Source: Antedon mediterranea (Eukaryota; Echinodermata; Crinoidea; Comatulida; Antedonidae). Taken from it: 60,000 nt of DNA. The stretch spans positions 14,881,201 to 14,941,200 of the forward strand of contig NC_092670.1 in assembly GCF_964355755.1 (NCBI RefSeq), written 5' to 3'. The notes under the pieces were generated by a model. That model saw only the letters and a program-made list of their open reading frames with translations, made no database searches and was not told the DNA's origin. Positions 28,370 through 41,000 of this stretch are shown here, piece after piece. Every line of letters starts with the position of its first letter. The first letter of the stretch is position 1. A program made the position numbers and the translations under genes.

Positions 28370-30905
28370 GTAATCTGTTCTGAGCATGTAACTTCAATAC
28401 ATAATTCAATAATTCGATATTTTGGTCATTTTTCGTAAAGCATTCCTGTACTTTACTATAATAGTACAAGGAAATTTATTTTATTTTTTTTTCGAAAAAT
28501 GACCAAAATATTCGACTTATTATGCATAGAGTTAACATGCTCAGAACATATTATGTCATTCTGGGCACATCGCTTTTTCAAAAACGTCCCTGTTCTATAG
28601 TACAGGGATTTTTTACGAAATATGACCAAAATATCGACTTATTGTGTATAGAGTTAACATGCTCAGAACAGATTATGTGATTCTGCGCATACCAATTTTT
28701 CGAAAATTTCCCTGTACTAGTACAAGGATTTTTTACGAAAAATTACCAAAATATCGACTTATTATGTATCGAGATAAAATGCTCAGATCAGTTTATGTCA
28801 TTCTGCGCACATCAATTTTGGGAAAATTTCCTCTGTGCTATAGTACAGGGATTTTTTCCGAAAAATGACCAAAATATCGACTTATTGTGTATAGAGATAA
28901 CATGCTCAGAACAGATTGTCATTCTGTCCCTGTTCTGTAGTACAGGGATTTTTTACGAAATATGATCAAAATATCGACTTATTGTGTATAGAGTTAACAT
29001 GCTCAGAACAGATTATGTGTGATTCTGCGCATACCAATTTTTCGAAAATTTTCCTGTACTAGTACAAGGATTTTTTACGAAAAATTACCAAAATATCGAC
29101 TTATTATGTATCGAGATAAAATGCTCAGATCAGTTTATGTCATTCTGCGCACATCAATTTTGGGAAAATTTCCTCTTTGCTATAGTACAGGGATTTTACG
29201 AAAATAACGACTTATTATGTATAGAGGTAACATGCTCAGAACATATTATGTCATTCTGCGCACATCGATTTTTTTCGAAAATGTCCCTGTGCACGTGCTA
29301 TAGTACAGGGATTTTTTTCCGAAAAATGACCAAAATAACAACTTATTATGTATAGAGATAACATGCTCAGAACAGATTATGTCATTCTGCGCACATCGAT
29401 TTTGGGAAAATTTCCCTGTGCACGTGCTATAGTACAGGGATTTTACGAAAATAACGACTTATTATGTATAGAGGTAACATGCTCAGAACATATTATGTCA
29501 TTCTGCGCACATCGATTTTTCGAAAATGTCCCTGTGCACGTGTATAGTACAGGGATTTTTTTACGAAAAATGACCAAAATATCGACTTATGTATAGAGGT
29601 AACATGCTCAGAACAGATTATGTCATTTTGCGCACATCCATTTTTTCGAAAATGTCCCTATGCTAATAGAGTACAGGGATGTTTTACGAAAAATGACCAA
29701 CATATCGACTTATTATGTATCTCTAGATAAAATTCTCAGATCAGTTTATGTCATTCTGTGCACATCAATTTTGGGAAAATTTCCTCTGTTTTATAGTACA
29801 GGGATTTTTTACGAAAAATTACCAAAATATCGACTTATTGTGTATCGAGATAAAATGCTCATATCAGTTTATGTCATTCTGCGCACATTAATTTTGCGAA
29901 AATGTCCTCTGTGCAGGGATTTTTTCCGAAAATGACCAAAATATCGACTTATTATGTATACAGATAACATGCTCAGAACATATTATGTAATTCTGCGCAC
30001 ATTCATTTTTTGAAAATTTTCCTGTGCACGTGCTATAGTACAGGGATGACCAAAATATCGATTTATTATGTATAGAGGTAGCATGCTCAGAACAGATATT
30101 GTCATTCTGCGCCCATCGATTTTTCGAAAATTTCCCTGTGCTACACTGTAGTTCAGTACAGGGATGTTTTACGAAAAATGAAACAAATATCGACTTATGT
30201 ATAGAGGTAACATGCTCAGAACAGATTATGTCATTCTGCGCACATTAATTTTTCGAAAATTTCCCTGTGCTATAGTACAGGGATGTTTTACGAAAAATGA
30301 TCAAAATATCGATGTATTATGTATAGAGGTAGCATGCATTGTTTGGTCAGTCTTGTGAAGTTGTGAAATTTATAAATAAAAAAAATAAAAAATTATAAAA
30401 CAAATTCAGTTAAGTATGATGTTTCCACACCGAGAGACGCACCCCCTGGCGCATATACCCATGTGGTCCTTCATCAGTATTCATCCAGATCCATGCTCAG
30501 AACATATTATGTCATTCTGCGCACATCGATTTTCGAAAATTTCCCTGTTCTATAGTACAGGGATTTTTTACAAAAAATGATCAAAATATCGACTTATTGT
30601 GTATAGAGATAACATGTCTACAGATTGTCATTCTGCGCACATCTATTTTTCGAAAATGTCCCTGTACTATACTGTAGTTCAGTACAGGGATGTATAGAGT
30701 TAACATGCTCAGAACAGATTATGTCATTCTGCGCACATCAATTTTTCGAAAATTTCCCTGTCCTAGTACAGAGTTTTTTAACGAAAAATGACAAAAATAT
30801 CGACTTATTGTGTATAGAGGTAACATGCTCAGAACGGATTATTTCTTTCTGCGCACATCCATTTAAAAAAAATTGACATTAAGTCGATATTTTGGTCGTT
30901 TTTAG
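28370..30905. repeat. Satellite-like array of about 20 palindrome-bearing units
   Basis: About 20 direct units of roughly 100-125 bp. Each contains ACATGCTCAGAACAGATTAT, GTCATTCTGCGCACATCGAT, a short imperfect palindrome TCCCTGT...ATAGTACAGGGA, and ACGAAAAATGACCAAAATAT. Unit starts (GCTCAGA) fall near 28538, 28658, 28782 and so on to 30828. The first unit (28370-28465) is in the opposite orientation, as is a short piece at 30875-30905, so the array is bracketed by inverted copies. Many overlapping short frames inside are artefacts of the repeat. Confidence 0.9.
30336..30492. other. Foreign insertion interrupting the satellite array
   Basis: The repeat pattern breaks after GGTAGCATGC and resumes at CCATGCTCAGAAC. 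Between lie an A-rich stretch and a unique segment with GAGAGACGCACCCCCTGGCG. A minus-strand CTGATGA and GAAAC occur here, but I could not fold them into a hammerhead. Confidence 0.6.
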
Positions 30906-31452
30906 TAAAATAATTTAGACAATATAAACAGTGAAAAAATTTATCATGAGTAATAAAGTAACAACGGTACTGACTTTTTAAACTATAAAATAAATATGTT
31001 ACAATATAAACATTTTGTTAAAAACCACGCACCATTTTATTTAAACACCATAATTTCCATTTTCCTATTTCAGCTACTCAAATTAACAATTTAAAAATAC
31101 TTTAATAAATTCATAATTACTGTTTCATTTTACTTATGCACTTTCAAGAATGTTGGTCCATTAGAAAACAGACTACGTAAGAAAGAGACTTTTACCACGT
31201 TTCTGTAATGTATGTATAAAACCATTCGTTACTAACTGTATTATTTGGTTTTATTTTGTTTGCAAAAACAATGTATAAAGGCAATTAAATCTGCTAATAC
31301 CAACATGCGATACAGTACCGAGAGTTGTGTATGCCAACACCAATAGCATGAGAATTACTCCGCGTAGTTAATACCGCAGCCAGCACAAAATTATGTTATC
31401 ATGAACAATTAATTGAATGAAAACTTCATTAAAGTAAAGTACTATGAAAACC

Positions 31453-31680
31453 ATCATCAGGTGCTACTGGACATTCCAAGGAGCAAACATAGTTGGGGAG
31501 ATCGGACTTTCAGTGTTGCTGGACCTAGGCTCTGGAACCACCTACCCTTGAACATCATTATTGAGTCACTTTAAGTCACTACTCAAAACTCACCTTTTCT
31601 GATTTTTTCTACAGTGCCATGAGCAATGAATGTTGGAATGGCGCTATATAAATCAAACGATTGATTGATTGATCAATTAG
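31453..31680 (+). mobile_element. 3' end of a CR1/L2-like LINE
   Basis: The frame reads DIPRSKHSWGDRTFSVAGPR and LWNHLPL, then LKTHLF: the conserved C-terminus of CR1/L2-clade reverse transcriptases. GGCGCTATATAAATCAAACG and a (GATT)n tail at about 31660-31672 mark the 3' end. The copy is severely 5'-truncated. Confidence 0.85.
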
Positions 31681-31852
31681 ATATAAGAAAATGCAATTAT
31701 TAATGTTAAAATACATGCTGTACAAGGTGTATTTTGACTGTAAAAACATCTTTTTGTAAACATATTTACATATCAATTTTCCATTGAATTAAAATTAAAT
31801 ATTGCAATTGATTAAGTACCCACAAACTATCCAATGAAACAGAAATGTACAA

Positions 31853-31858
31853 TTTATT
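31853..31858 (-). promoter_or_regulatory. Candidate polyadenylation signal of AKAP9-like gene
   Basis: AATAAA on the minus strand, about 110 bp downstream of the stop codon at 31968. Chosen as the nearest canonical hexamer; the cleavage site is not determined. Confidence 0.5.
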
Positions 31859-31967
31859 TTGAAAAGCCCAATGTTTTAAATACCTCAACAATTCATCAAA
31901 CTTGATTTTTTATACAGTTAATATAAATTTACAAATCATTGTACATAATGCAGCGTCAAACCCTTTG

Positions 31968-32014
31968 TTACCTACTACTGGAATATGTGTATAGAGATGA
32001 CCTGGGTAAATCAC
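31968..32014 (-). CDS. AKAP9: AKAP9-like terminal exon
   Basis: Acceptor TTTTTTTTATAG lies just right of 32014; stop TAA occupies 31968-31970; phase 1 in. It encodes GDLPRSSLYTYSSSR, a Ser/Arg-rich tail end. Confidence 0.82.
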
Positions 32015-35000
32015 CTATAAAAAAAAAATCATTTTTTATTAAGGAACCATGTAAAAATTATTCTACTACAGTAACTAAATGTTTCTTTAACCTTTCTATT
32101 TAATTATTTAGGTAGCTTTGGAGTAATTATTTATTGTAGTGTAGCCTCAAACTGATGAGGTTCATGACTATTAAATCTCCTAAGAAGGAATAACATTAAC
32201 ATACCTGGTTGGTCTTGCCCAACTTGTAACCTGTCTTGTAGTGTCTCCAGTCGACGAATATAATCTGAGAGTGAAGATTCTGGGTCTCCGGAACCAGCAT
32301 ATAACAAATTGGCAGGATTTCTTGAACTTCTACAAATGGTAATTATTTATTTACATATTTACATACAATTAAGAATTTTAAAAATGTATCAAGTGATGCA
32401 GTGAGTATGAATATTATTTGCGAAATGGTTGCTTGGCACTACACATTACATGAAATTAAAGTCCTATTCTATAACACATCTTGTATCCTTACCATTTAGT
32501 TCTATTTAGCGGAAAAGTGATATTTAATGGTGATAATTAATAGTTCTAATGCACGTTTAGCATTTGAGAATTTTCTGCCACATTGATCCATGTTAAGCAC
32601 TGTCTATCTAGTTTAACAAAAAAGTGTGATATCCCCAAATATGGTAGTGATATGCACAGATATGATAGTGGTATGACATCATCATGTCCATGGGCACATC
32701 ACATTTTTTTTGGTCACATAAAGTTTGATAATGAAGACGAGCTTTAGCCACTCCACTTTGGTGATTTGTGGCAGTAGAAAGCTGTGATCTTCATTCATAG
32801 AGCCAAACCATAATAAGAGTAACAATACAACAGTCAATCCAATCCTGTTGAAGAAATATAATAAAGCATACTAACCCTGGAAGAGAATAAGAACTCCTGT
32901 CACTCCATTCCCTCACTGGTGGCGATGCTTCTGTAAAATCTCTGTCAAGTGATCTCCGTACTGGTGAAGTGTACGTGCTAGTTCTGTAAGCTGCTGAGGA
33001 GGCATCACCGTATGGTCTGATGTTGGATCTAGCACCAGAACTATGTGAGCTACTTGAGGATGTTGCACCTGTCATTACTGGAGAACCAATTTTGGTTGCA
33101 CGCTTCCATTTCTTAACCAAGAATTTTAGTCTACAGATTAAAATAAATGTTGTTGTATGATATAAAGTGCAAGAGGACTAGCTGCTTGACCATCTTAAGC
33201 TATGTCTACACTATCAAACTATTTGACCTAAAAGTGTGATGTACCCAAATATGGTAGTGATATGATATCATCCTGTCTATATATGGGCACATCCCATTTT
33301 TGGTAATATCATATCATAATATCATCATCATATGTAGGTAAGCAACCATGGGTATGGGGTAAAAGATTAATAATTACTAGAAAATTACACAACTAAGGCA
33401 ATAAATATGTTATATTCTTAGTGGATAATAGATTTTTTTAATTACAGTTATGTTAAAAAAATTATTAAGGAAAATCTTCAGCATGCAGGAATTGTAATTC
33501 TATGAAGCTATCAAAAGCTCCAAGTTTGACAAAAAAAGTGTGATGTGCTCAAATATGGTAGTGATATTCCCAAATATGGTACTGATATATGGGCACATCA
33601 CATTTTTCGATATACACATAAAGTTTGATAGTGTAGACAGAGCTTTATATTCTTACCTTTGAACAGCTATTACAACTCTAACTGCACTCCTAAACCGCAT
33701 GAATCCACGGCTGTGACGTGAACGTCTCTGTACATCGTCTGGTGATGGGAAAGCACCCATCTTGGCTATCAACGCTAACGTTGCCTGTTCACAGTCTTGA
33801 AATCCTCCGAGAAGGAGTAACAAGTATTTCTTTTGATATGTCAAGGCTTTGCGGAAACTTTCTGCTCGCAAATATTTTCCATAGAGTCGTTGCATCTGTT
33901 AAGATTAAAGTTTATGAAATTAACAGTAAAGATGAAGTTACAAACAAAACCAACTTTTTACTTTTAAAATTCTTAAAACACATTTAATGCATGCTAATGT
34001 TAATAGCACAAGATATTATCTTTTAGCAAGACTACATCAAAACTACACATTTTGACCAAATATTCACCACAGACAGACCTAATAGTAAATGAAAGACTCC
34101 ATAAAATGTTGGAAGTACACAATCAATATCTATACGCTAAAATCACACCGTCAAAAATATGAATAAATAAAAATATGACAGTACTCAGAAGCTGAGTAAA
34201 GATACAGGTAACTCAGATTTTATTATAATGAGCTTTTGTGACGTCACTAATAACAATTTTCTTGAAAATCAATAAGCATGTTCTATAAGTATATAACTTT
34301 TTACATCCAAACATTTAAGACGATAACTTAAAAATTGTGGATGCTATCGTGCCAAATTTTCTTTTGGCAAGCAAAAATCAAATATTGTATTGCACTATTG
34401 TACCTTGGCTTGTTGATGTTCACTGGATCTGACGCTTGTTTGCGATTCAGCTTTCATTCTTGCCAGGTCTAATTTAGCTTCCCGTATTGAGTACCATTCA
34501 TCTGCAATTGATGCTCTTTCATTTGCAAATTGTTCCTCTACTTCTCGACGATTTTGCTGATCAATCTTAACATAAAAATGGAAAGATATTAAGATAACGT
34601 AACTGCTCCAAATCATAACTAGTTTAAAAATATAATACTATACATATATTATAATTATAATGCCCAAATAAGGCGCTGGTTTACTTCTTCAAACACAACA
34701 ATCATAATGAGTAAAACTGTCAAACCATCAGACAATAAATTATCGATTAAGAAGTTAAATGTTGTCAAATAGACTCACCAAATCCTCCCTATCTTTTGTT
34801 TTCCAGAGCTCTTGCTCCAATTTATTTAAAGAAGCTCGTAGCTCAGTCTTTTCTCCACTTAACCTGGCTACAAAATTACTAAGATTGGCATTTTGATGAA
34901 GGATGCGTTCATTGAGGCGGAACGATGTTGGAGAACTCAACAGAGGCTCACCCTAAAATAATATACATTGTTATTTATAGACACCTTTAGCAAAAACAAA

Positions 35001-38000
35001 ACTTGTTGTGTGTGTTTCTTAAAAGCTACCTGTATTAGAATTTATAAATACAAAGGTAAATTACTGAAAAAAGACAATGCTGTATCAGTGGCTGGATCTC
35101 AATGGAAATAAAATAAGCAAAAACCTAGATTAAAACGATAAAGAGCCAGAAAAATGTGCAGAGCTTTCAGGCAAAACTAACACTTTATCAGTGCAAATGT
35201 ATTAGAATTTTTAGTTATTCTATGCATACGCACTCTTATGGCAGAATAAATTTAGTGTTTGTTTTCGCTCCTCAAACATAAAGTTGAACTTGTTAGGATG
35301 ATTGTTGCAGTACCTTATTGGATTACACTAGAGACTGAAAGGTTGTCAGCTCTTGAGTTCCAACTTGCTCACTTTATCGCAAATATTCAAATGTGTCAAG
35401 ATGGAAGAAAACATTTTTTAGATGAAACTTTCCACACACATTATATTTTAAAGGGAAATCTTATTTCCAGTATGTAAAAAAACAAATCTTGTCATTCATT
35501 TGAATATATCTTACCTCAGACTGTATGGTCAACGCAGCATGAACTTGTTGTAGTTCAGCTTGGGATTGGGTCAACGACCTCTTTAAACTTTGCAAATCCT
35601 CCTGAAGATCTGGTGACCACTGTGCAGAGGTCTGTACATCTTGTAAAGTCTCTGTCTGCTTGACAGCTATCAGTTGCAGCTTCTGGCGGATGGTCTCAAG
35701 CTGTGCCTTGTGAAGTTCTAGACGGGCTTGCAGACTATCAGACTGACGTCCACTCAAACTTTTGTTCATATCCTATTAATTAATAATTTTTTAAATATTA
35801 TTAAAACAAAAGAAAAGTTTTCAATTTAAATTTTAGAATAAAAATATATGCTGTCTTTGAAAAAATAAATATATTTTGGACGTCATGCTCAACAATAGTA
35901 TTGATGTAATCATGACGTGATCTGATTACACTTTTTGTCATCAAACGCAGCATGGTTATCCTATAGTTCTATATAAGGTAGAGTGTTTGTATAATTGTCT
36001 GCTATACACATTTATTGCATGCCTACACATGGGGTAAAATGAGCAGAATTGCACCCTGGGACACATGTCTTTCCAAGACATAAATGCAGTATTCACAATG
36101 CAGCAACAGCAATATTTTTGAATATTTTTATTATTACTGTTTATGTTTACACCCATGCACCACTAATTGAAAACATTCTAGTAAAGCTGCAAATAGTAAG
36201 CCAAGTAATTATTTAGTAACCCTATTTTGAATATTAAAGCACTAATTACCCATTTATCTGTTAAATTACCCAATGTCAATAATACCAACGAAAGAATTTT
36301 AGGAAACTTGGTGAATAGTTACAAAGTCATCTAATTATTATTAAAGGTAGAGGTTGGGATTGCCAAAAATACACCATAAATCATATAATAACATTATATA
36401 TTGTAATTAAACAGATTAATTATTAAAACAAGATTAGAAACTATTCTGTGAAATGAAATTTCAAGAAGCAAAATATTAGTTTGTTAGTCATAGGCAAGCA
36501 CCATGATACATTATCACATGTTTTAATGTCCATTGCAATAACACTTCAAATTATTAATAATTTGCACATATGACACACATGTGATCCTGTATCACAGAAC
36601 TTGACAACGATACTGGAAAATATTGGCATATAGAATACTAGGTGTTATGTGTAATAGCAAAATGAAATCTGGCATGCAATGTACACAGCAAAATAAAACA
36701 CAAATTTAGTGCAAAAAAATATTAGTAAAAAAAAAAAAACCATAAACTAAAAAATAAGAATTTAAAATACTCTATTTACACTATCAAATACGGTAGTGAT
36801 ATGACATCATTATGTCCATATATGGGCACATCACATGTCACACAAAGTTTGATAGTGTAGACAGAGCTTTAAAAAGCATAAGAAAGTGTGAATAGTGTGT
36901 TGTTAGTTTAGCCGCATCACCATACCATTTCATCTTCTTGCATATCCCAATCAGTCACATTTTGTGGTATAGATTGTTTTAATCTTTTAGTGTCTTCTTC
37001 GATGGATTTCTTCTGCGCTTCGTGCCGTTTTAACTCCTCGTGGAGATCTTCGTTCTCCTGTTCTAAGGTATGCAATGCTTGCGAGTTTAATTCCTTCTCC
37101 ATTTCGCAATCTCGCTATAGGAAGAATGGCGAAATTGGGATAATATGTAATGTGTCCAGAGGCCCTGCACGATTTTGAATTACTTCCACATGAAATGACA
37201 ATACTGTAGTTGCTATACAGATTTTGCATACAATTTGAGGTCAAAGTGAACGATTATGTGAAATTAAAATGGCATTTTTAACCAAAAAATGTAATGACTT
37301 AATGGATAAAAAGTATGTCAAAGTATACAGCAGTTACTCTAAATTTTCATGGAAATCTTACTTTCACAGAGCAAATGGTTCAATAAATTTGAGCAACTAT
37401 AATATTGTTTTTGACATAAGTTCTAATATGATACAATGCATACAACAAGTTAAATCAGTGAAATGGTTTTGTGAGACATTTACATAGAAATTGTCATATT
37501 TAGATAAAACGTGAACAGAATTTACAAAATTAAGTGCAAAAAGACAAGTTGAATATTTAATAGTGATATGACTAAGACATAGACTTATAAGGTGTAAATA
37601 CAGCAAAGCGTTGTCTCAGAAAAAGAGTCACAAAATAAAATTTGGCTTGGCTTCAATTTTCTCACATTCAATCAACATTGAATTAATTTTTACGAATAAT
37701 AAATTTGTTTTATTATCTTTTCAAAATACAATAGAACTCCTCCTTTGTGACATCCTTATTCAGGGGCATTTGGGCAACTCATATTCTGTTGATTCCCAAA
37801 GGTGTGTCCCTATTAGGGGTTTACTGTATAATGAAAAAAAAAACCTCCCCAAACAAATTTTATTTCATTTTAGGTAACAAATGAAAAAGTGGATTTTCTA
37901 TAGGATAATTTTAAATTCAGAAACAATTTACAGAATAGAATGTTTTGGTTACATTTCAAGAGACAATACTGTGCTTACTTTTTGAAATATGGGAAAGAAA

Positions 38001-41000
38001 ACAATTGACAAAAACATCTAAAACATGGACACTAACAAAACAAATCTAAAAAAATGTGATGTGCCAATATGTGGACATGATGAAGTCATATCACTACCAT
38101 ATTTGGGCACACTTTTTTGTCTGATATTATAGAGCTCAATATAATTGTACTGTACCTGTTTTCTCAGTTCAATTTCCTTTTCTCGTCTTCGTTCAACTTC
38201 TCGTAACCTTTCTGCTTCTCTTTCCTTTTCCCTTTGGAAATCCTTCTCTTGTTCTCGTTCTTGTTGCTTAAGAAGACTTGCCTGCAACTGGTCCCGCTCA
38301 TGCTGCATGTGTAATGTACATTTACGCTCTTTCTCTATTTGGTTTGTTAAACTAACATTTTGAGCCTGTTTAAAATTAATAACATTACAAAATTAATGTT
38401 TTTTTTTTGTTTCATACACATCCAATCCAACAACGAGTAAATCACCAATTACAGGATGGATAAAACTATTTTATAATTAATTATTCTTATAAGCTTAGAG
38501 AATGTAGTTGAGTTACAACCCTGCACTAGGTTAGGATTGAACCCTGGACCTTGGGAATGGAAGGCAAGAATGTTAACCACCAAGCTACAGCCCCACTACT
38601 ATTTAAAAAGAAATAAAAACAAAATAGGTCTATTGATTTTATGCATGTTGATTCAATGCTAGATAAATATAAAGAAAACTCTTTCATGAAAGACTTTTAC
38701 TTATTTCTTCATTTATTTCAGGGGGACTGCCACCTATCTGATTAATTCACTATTGGTAATTCTTGGTCACATGTGCCTATCATATCAAAACTATTACTAT
38801 ACTATTGCAGTAACTGCCTTTTCTACTGAAACAACGTATGATTTTAATTTGTTTCAATGTAGAAGTTTATGGGTCAGTCAATTTAAAAAAAACTATGTAC
38901 AAGAAAAAGAAAATAGCTTGAAAATAATTGCATAAACAAACAAACAGTAGTTTTGACATGAAGCCTAAATGTAGTTAACGTACAGTGATAGTATCCAAAT
39001 TTTGTTTGAATTGCTTGATCACTAGTTTCTCTCTGTTCACATTTTCCAAGCCTTTCCTTCTCTCCGATTCCAACTCTTCTTCCAGGGAGGTAAGTGTGTT
39101 CTGTAGTCTTTGAATGGCTGCCTTTAGGTCCAGTGATCTGGCTTTCTCAGAGCTTAGTTGCATTTGTAAATCGTTGATAGCTTTCTTATCTTCAATTGAT
39201 GTGTCCGTGAAGACACTACGTTCCTCTTCTACAGAATCTTGTAGTTTACTGTTAAGAGTTTGTAAACGCTTCAGAAAAAAACAAAATATTCTGTTTAGTA
39301 AAATGATAAAATAGATCTGACAACCTAAAGATCTGTCTACACTATCAAACTTTATGTGACAAAAAAAAATGTGATGTGCCCATATATGGAAATGATGTCA
39401 TATCACTACCATATTTGGGCATAACACTACCATATTTTGGCACATCACATTTTATTAAACTTTTTTGATAGTGTTGACAGCACTAGAAAAATGATTATGA
39501 TTTTAGAGTATAGATTGTTGGTCATGATAATTAGAGGTAAATTATAGTATAATATATTTGATTGAATTTTATTTCATTATCAATAATCAATCAAGAATTA
39601 AATGAGCAAATCTGAAATATACATGTAATTTATAGTAGAACCCATATTATAAGGACACATTTTTGGAACCAAAATTGTTCCTCAAATATGTGTTGGTTCA
39701 TTTCATAGCAAAGTGTGCCCTTACGTTGTCTTCTGTTGCAAACAAGGGGTTAAGGTGGACAATTATTTATACCAAATTAATTCCGCCATGCATACCTTCA
39801 TACAATACAAAACATGCATAACAAAATAGCCACACTAAAATTATACCTGTACGGCTAAGCCCAGATCATGCGAGCGTGCCTTTTCCACCTCCAATAGCCC
39901 TTGCAAATCTGACACTTTGCCTTTCTCGGAGCCTAGTTTTGTTGATGTTTTCTTCTTCTCTAGTTCCAACTCTTGACGTAGTCCTTGATTCTTCACTTTT
40001 TCTTGTTCCAGCAAACTGTTGTTGTTGACGACATTGCTTCGTTCTCGTTCAAGTTCTTTTCGCAAGTTCTGTTATTATTTTAAAAGCATAATTCATTCTA
40101 AAGCTGCATACTAACAATGAAACTACCCAACTAGACTACACCTTTACAATATAGCACACAGAAAATAACATACAAAGTCACCTCAATGATAAGCCCACCT
40201 CAACTACTGTCCTCAAGTATACACACACCTGTAACAGCTGCTGTTTCTCACACCCCAGACACTTTAGTTTACAAAGGGGAAATCTTATTTATCCCTTTCT
40301 AATTTTAGGTTATAACAATTATTGACTATAATTATTTATTAACTCCCCAAATCCAGAAACTGACACAAAAAAAGAAGCAAAGCAAAATGTCCATGACAAT
40401 AAAAATGTTGGTCTGATCAACTACAATACAACATAAAAAAACGACACAGCTCACTCACAATGAAACAAAGTGAACATAAATTTCAACATGTTAACACTAT
40501 CATACAACAACATAATATTCGCATCATAGACATGCATGACTGGCTTTAAAACCAACCAACCTTAATGAGGCCTTGCTCACGTTGGATAGCATCACTGCTC
40601 ATGTCATGTTCTTCATCAAGAGCATGCTGCAGTCTCTTTCTAGTTTCTTGTTCCCTTTGAAGTGATTCTTGTAGCCAAATATTTTGTGATTTTTCATTTT
40701 CCAAAGCACATCTGACAATGAAAGAGTATATTGAGTTTTAAAAATGTTGAATAGTCTTTACTGGATGAACACATTTTGTTGTGAACAAGGCTTAATTAAA
40801 GATTTTATTATTGTTACTGCAATTAGTGTATCTATAATTGTTCATGAATATTCATTACTGCATGAAATGGTAGTGGTATAATGAACCACCAAGAAAAGTT
40901 AGAATTCTCCAAGCCAATATTACAGTATTTCATTCATGTTTACATACACATTATGACAATACATTTAATTTGAATCAAATGGAAAAAGTTAAATTATGTA

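Noticed and set aside
30336-30492. Second hammerhead-like motif (CTGATGA and GAAAC on the minus strand)
   Set aside because: The bases next to the core do not form stem II, and stem III plus the cleavage site cannot be placed.
28253-30876. Several 60-90 codon frames on both strands
   Set aside because: They repeat the same peptide with each satellite unit and have no start context, domain or splice support.
28370-30905. CRISPR-like regular repeats
   Set aside because: Units are contiguous and diverged with no unique spacers, and the surrounding DNA is clearly metazoan.
35090-35205. Segment with CTGATAAAGTGTTAGTTTTG and TGAAAGCTCTGC (minus strand) resembling a degenerate retroelement end or ribozyme
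   Set aside because: CTGATAA and GAAAG do not match the hammerhead core, and no coding part is nearby.
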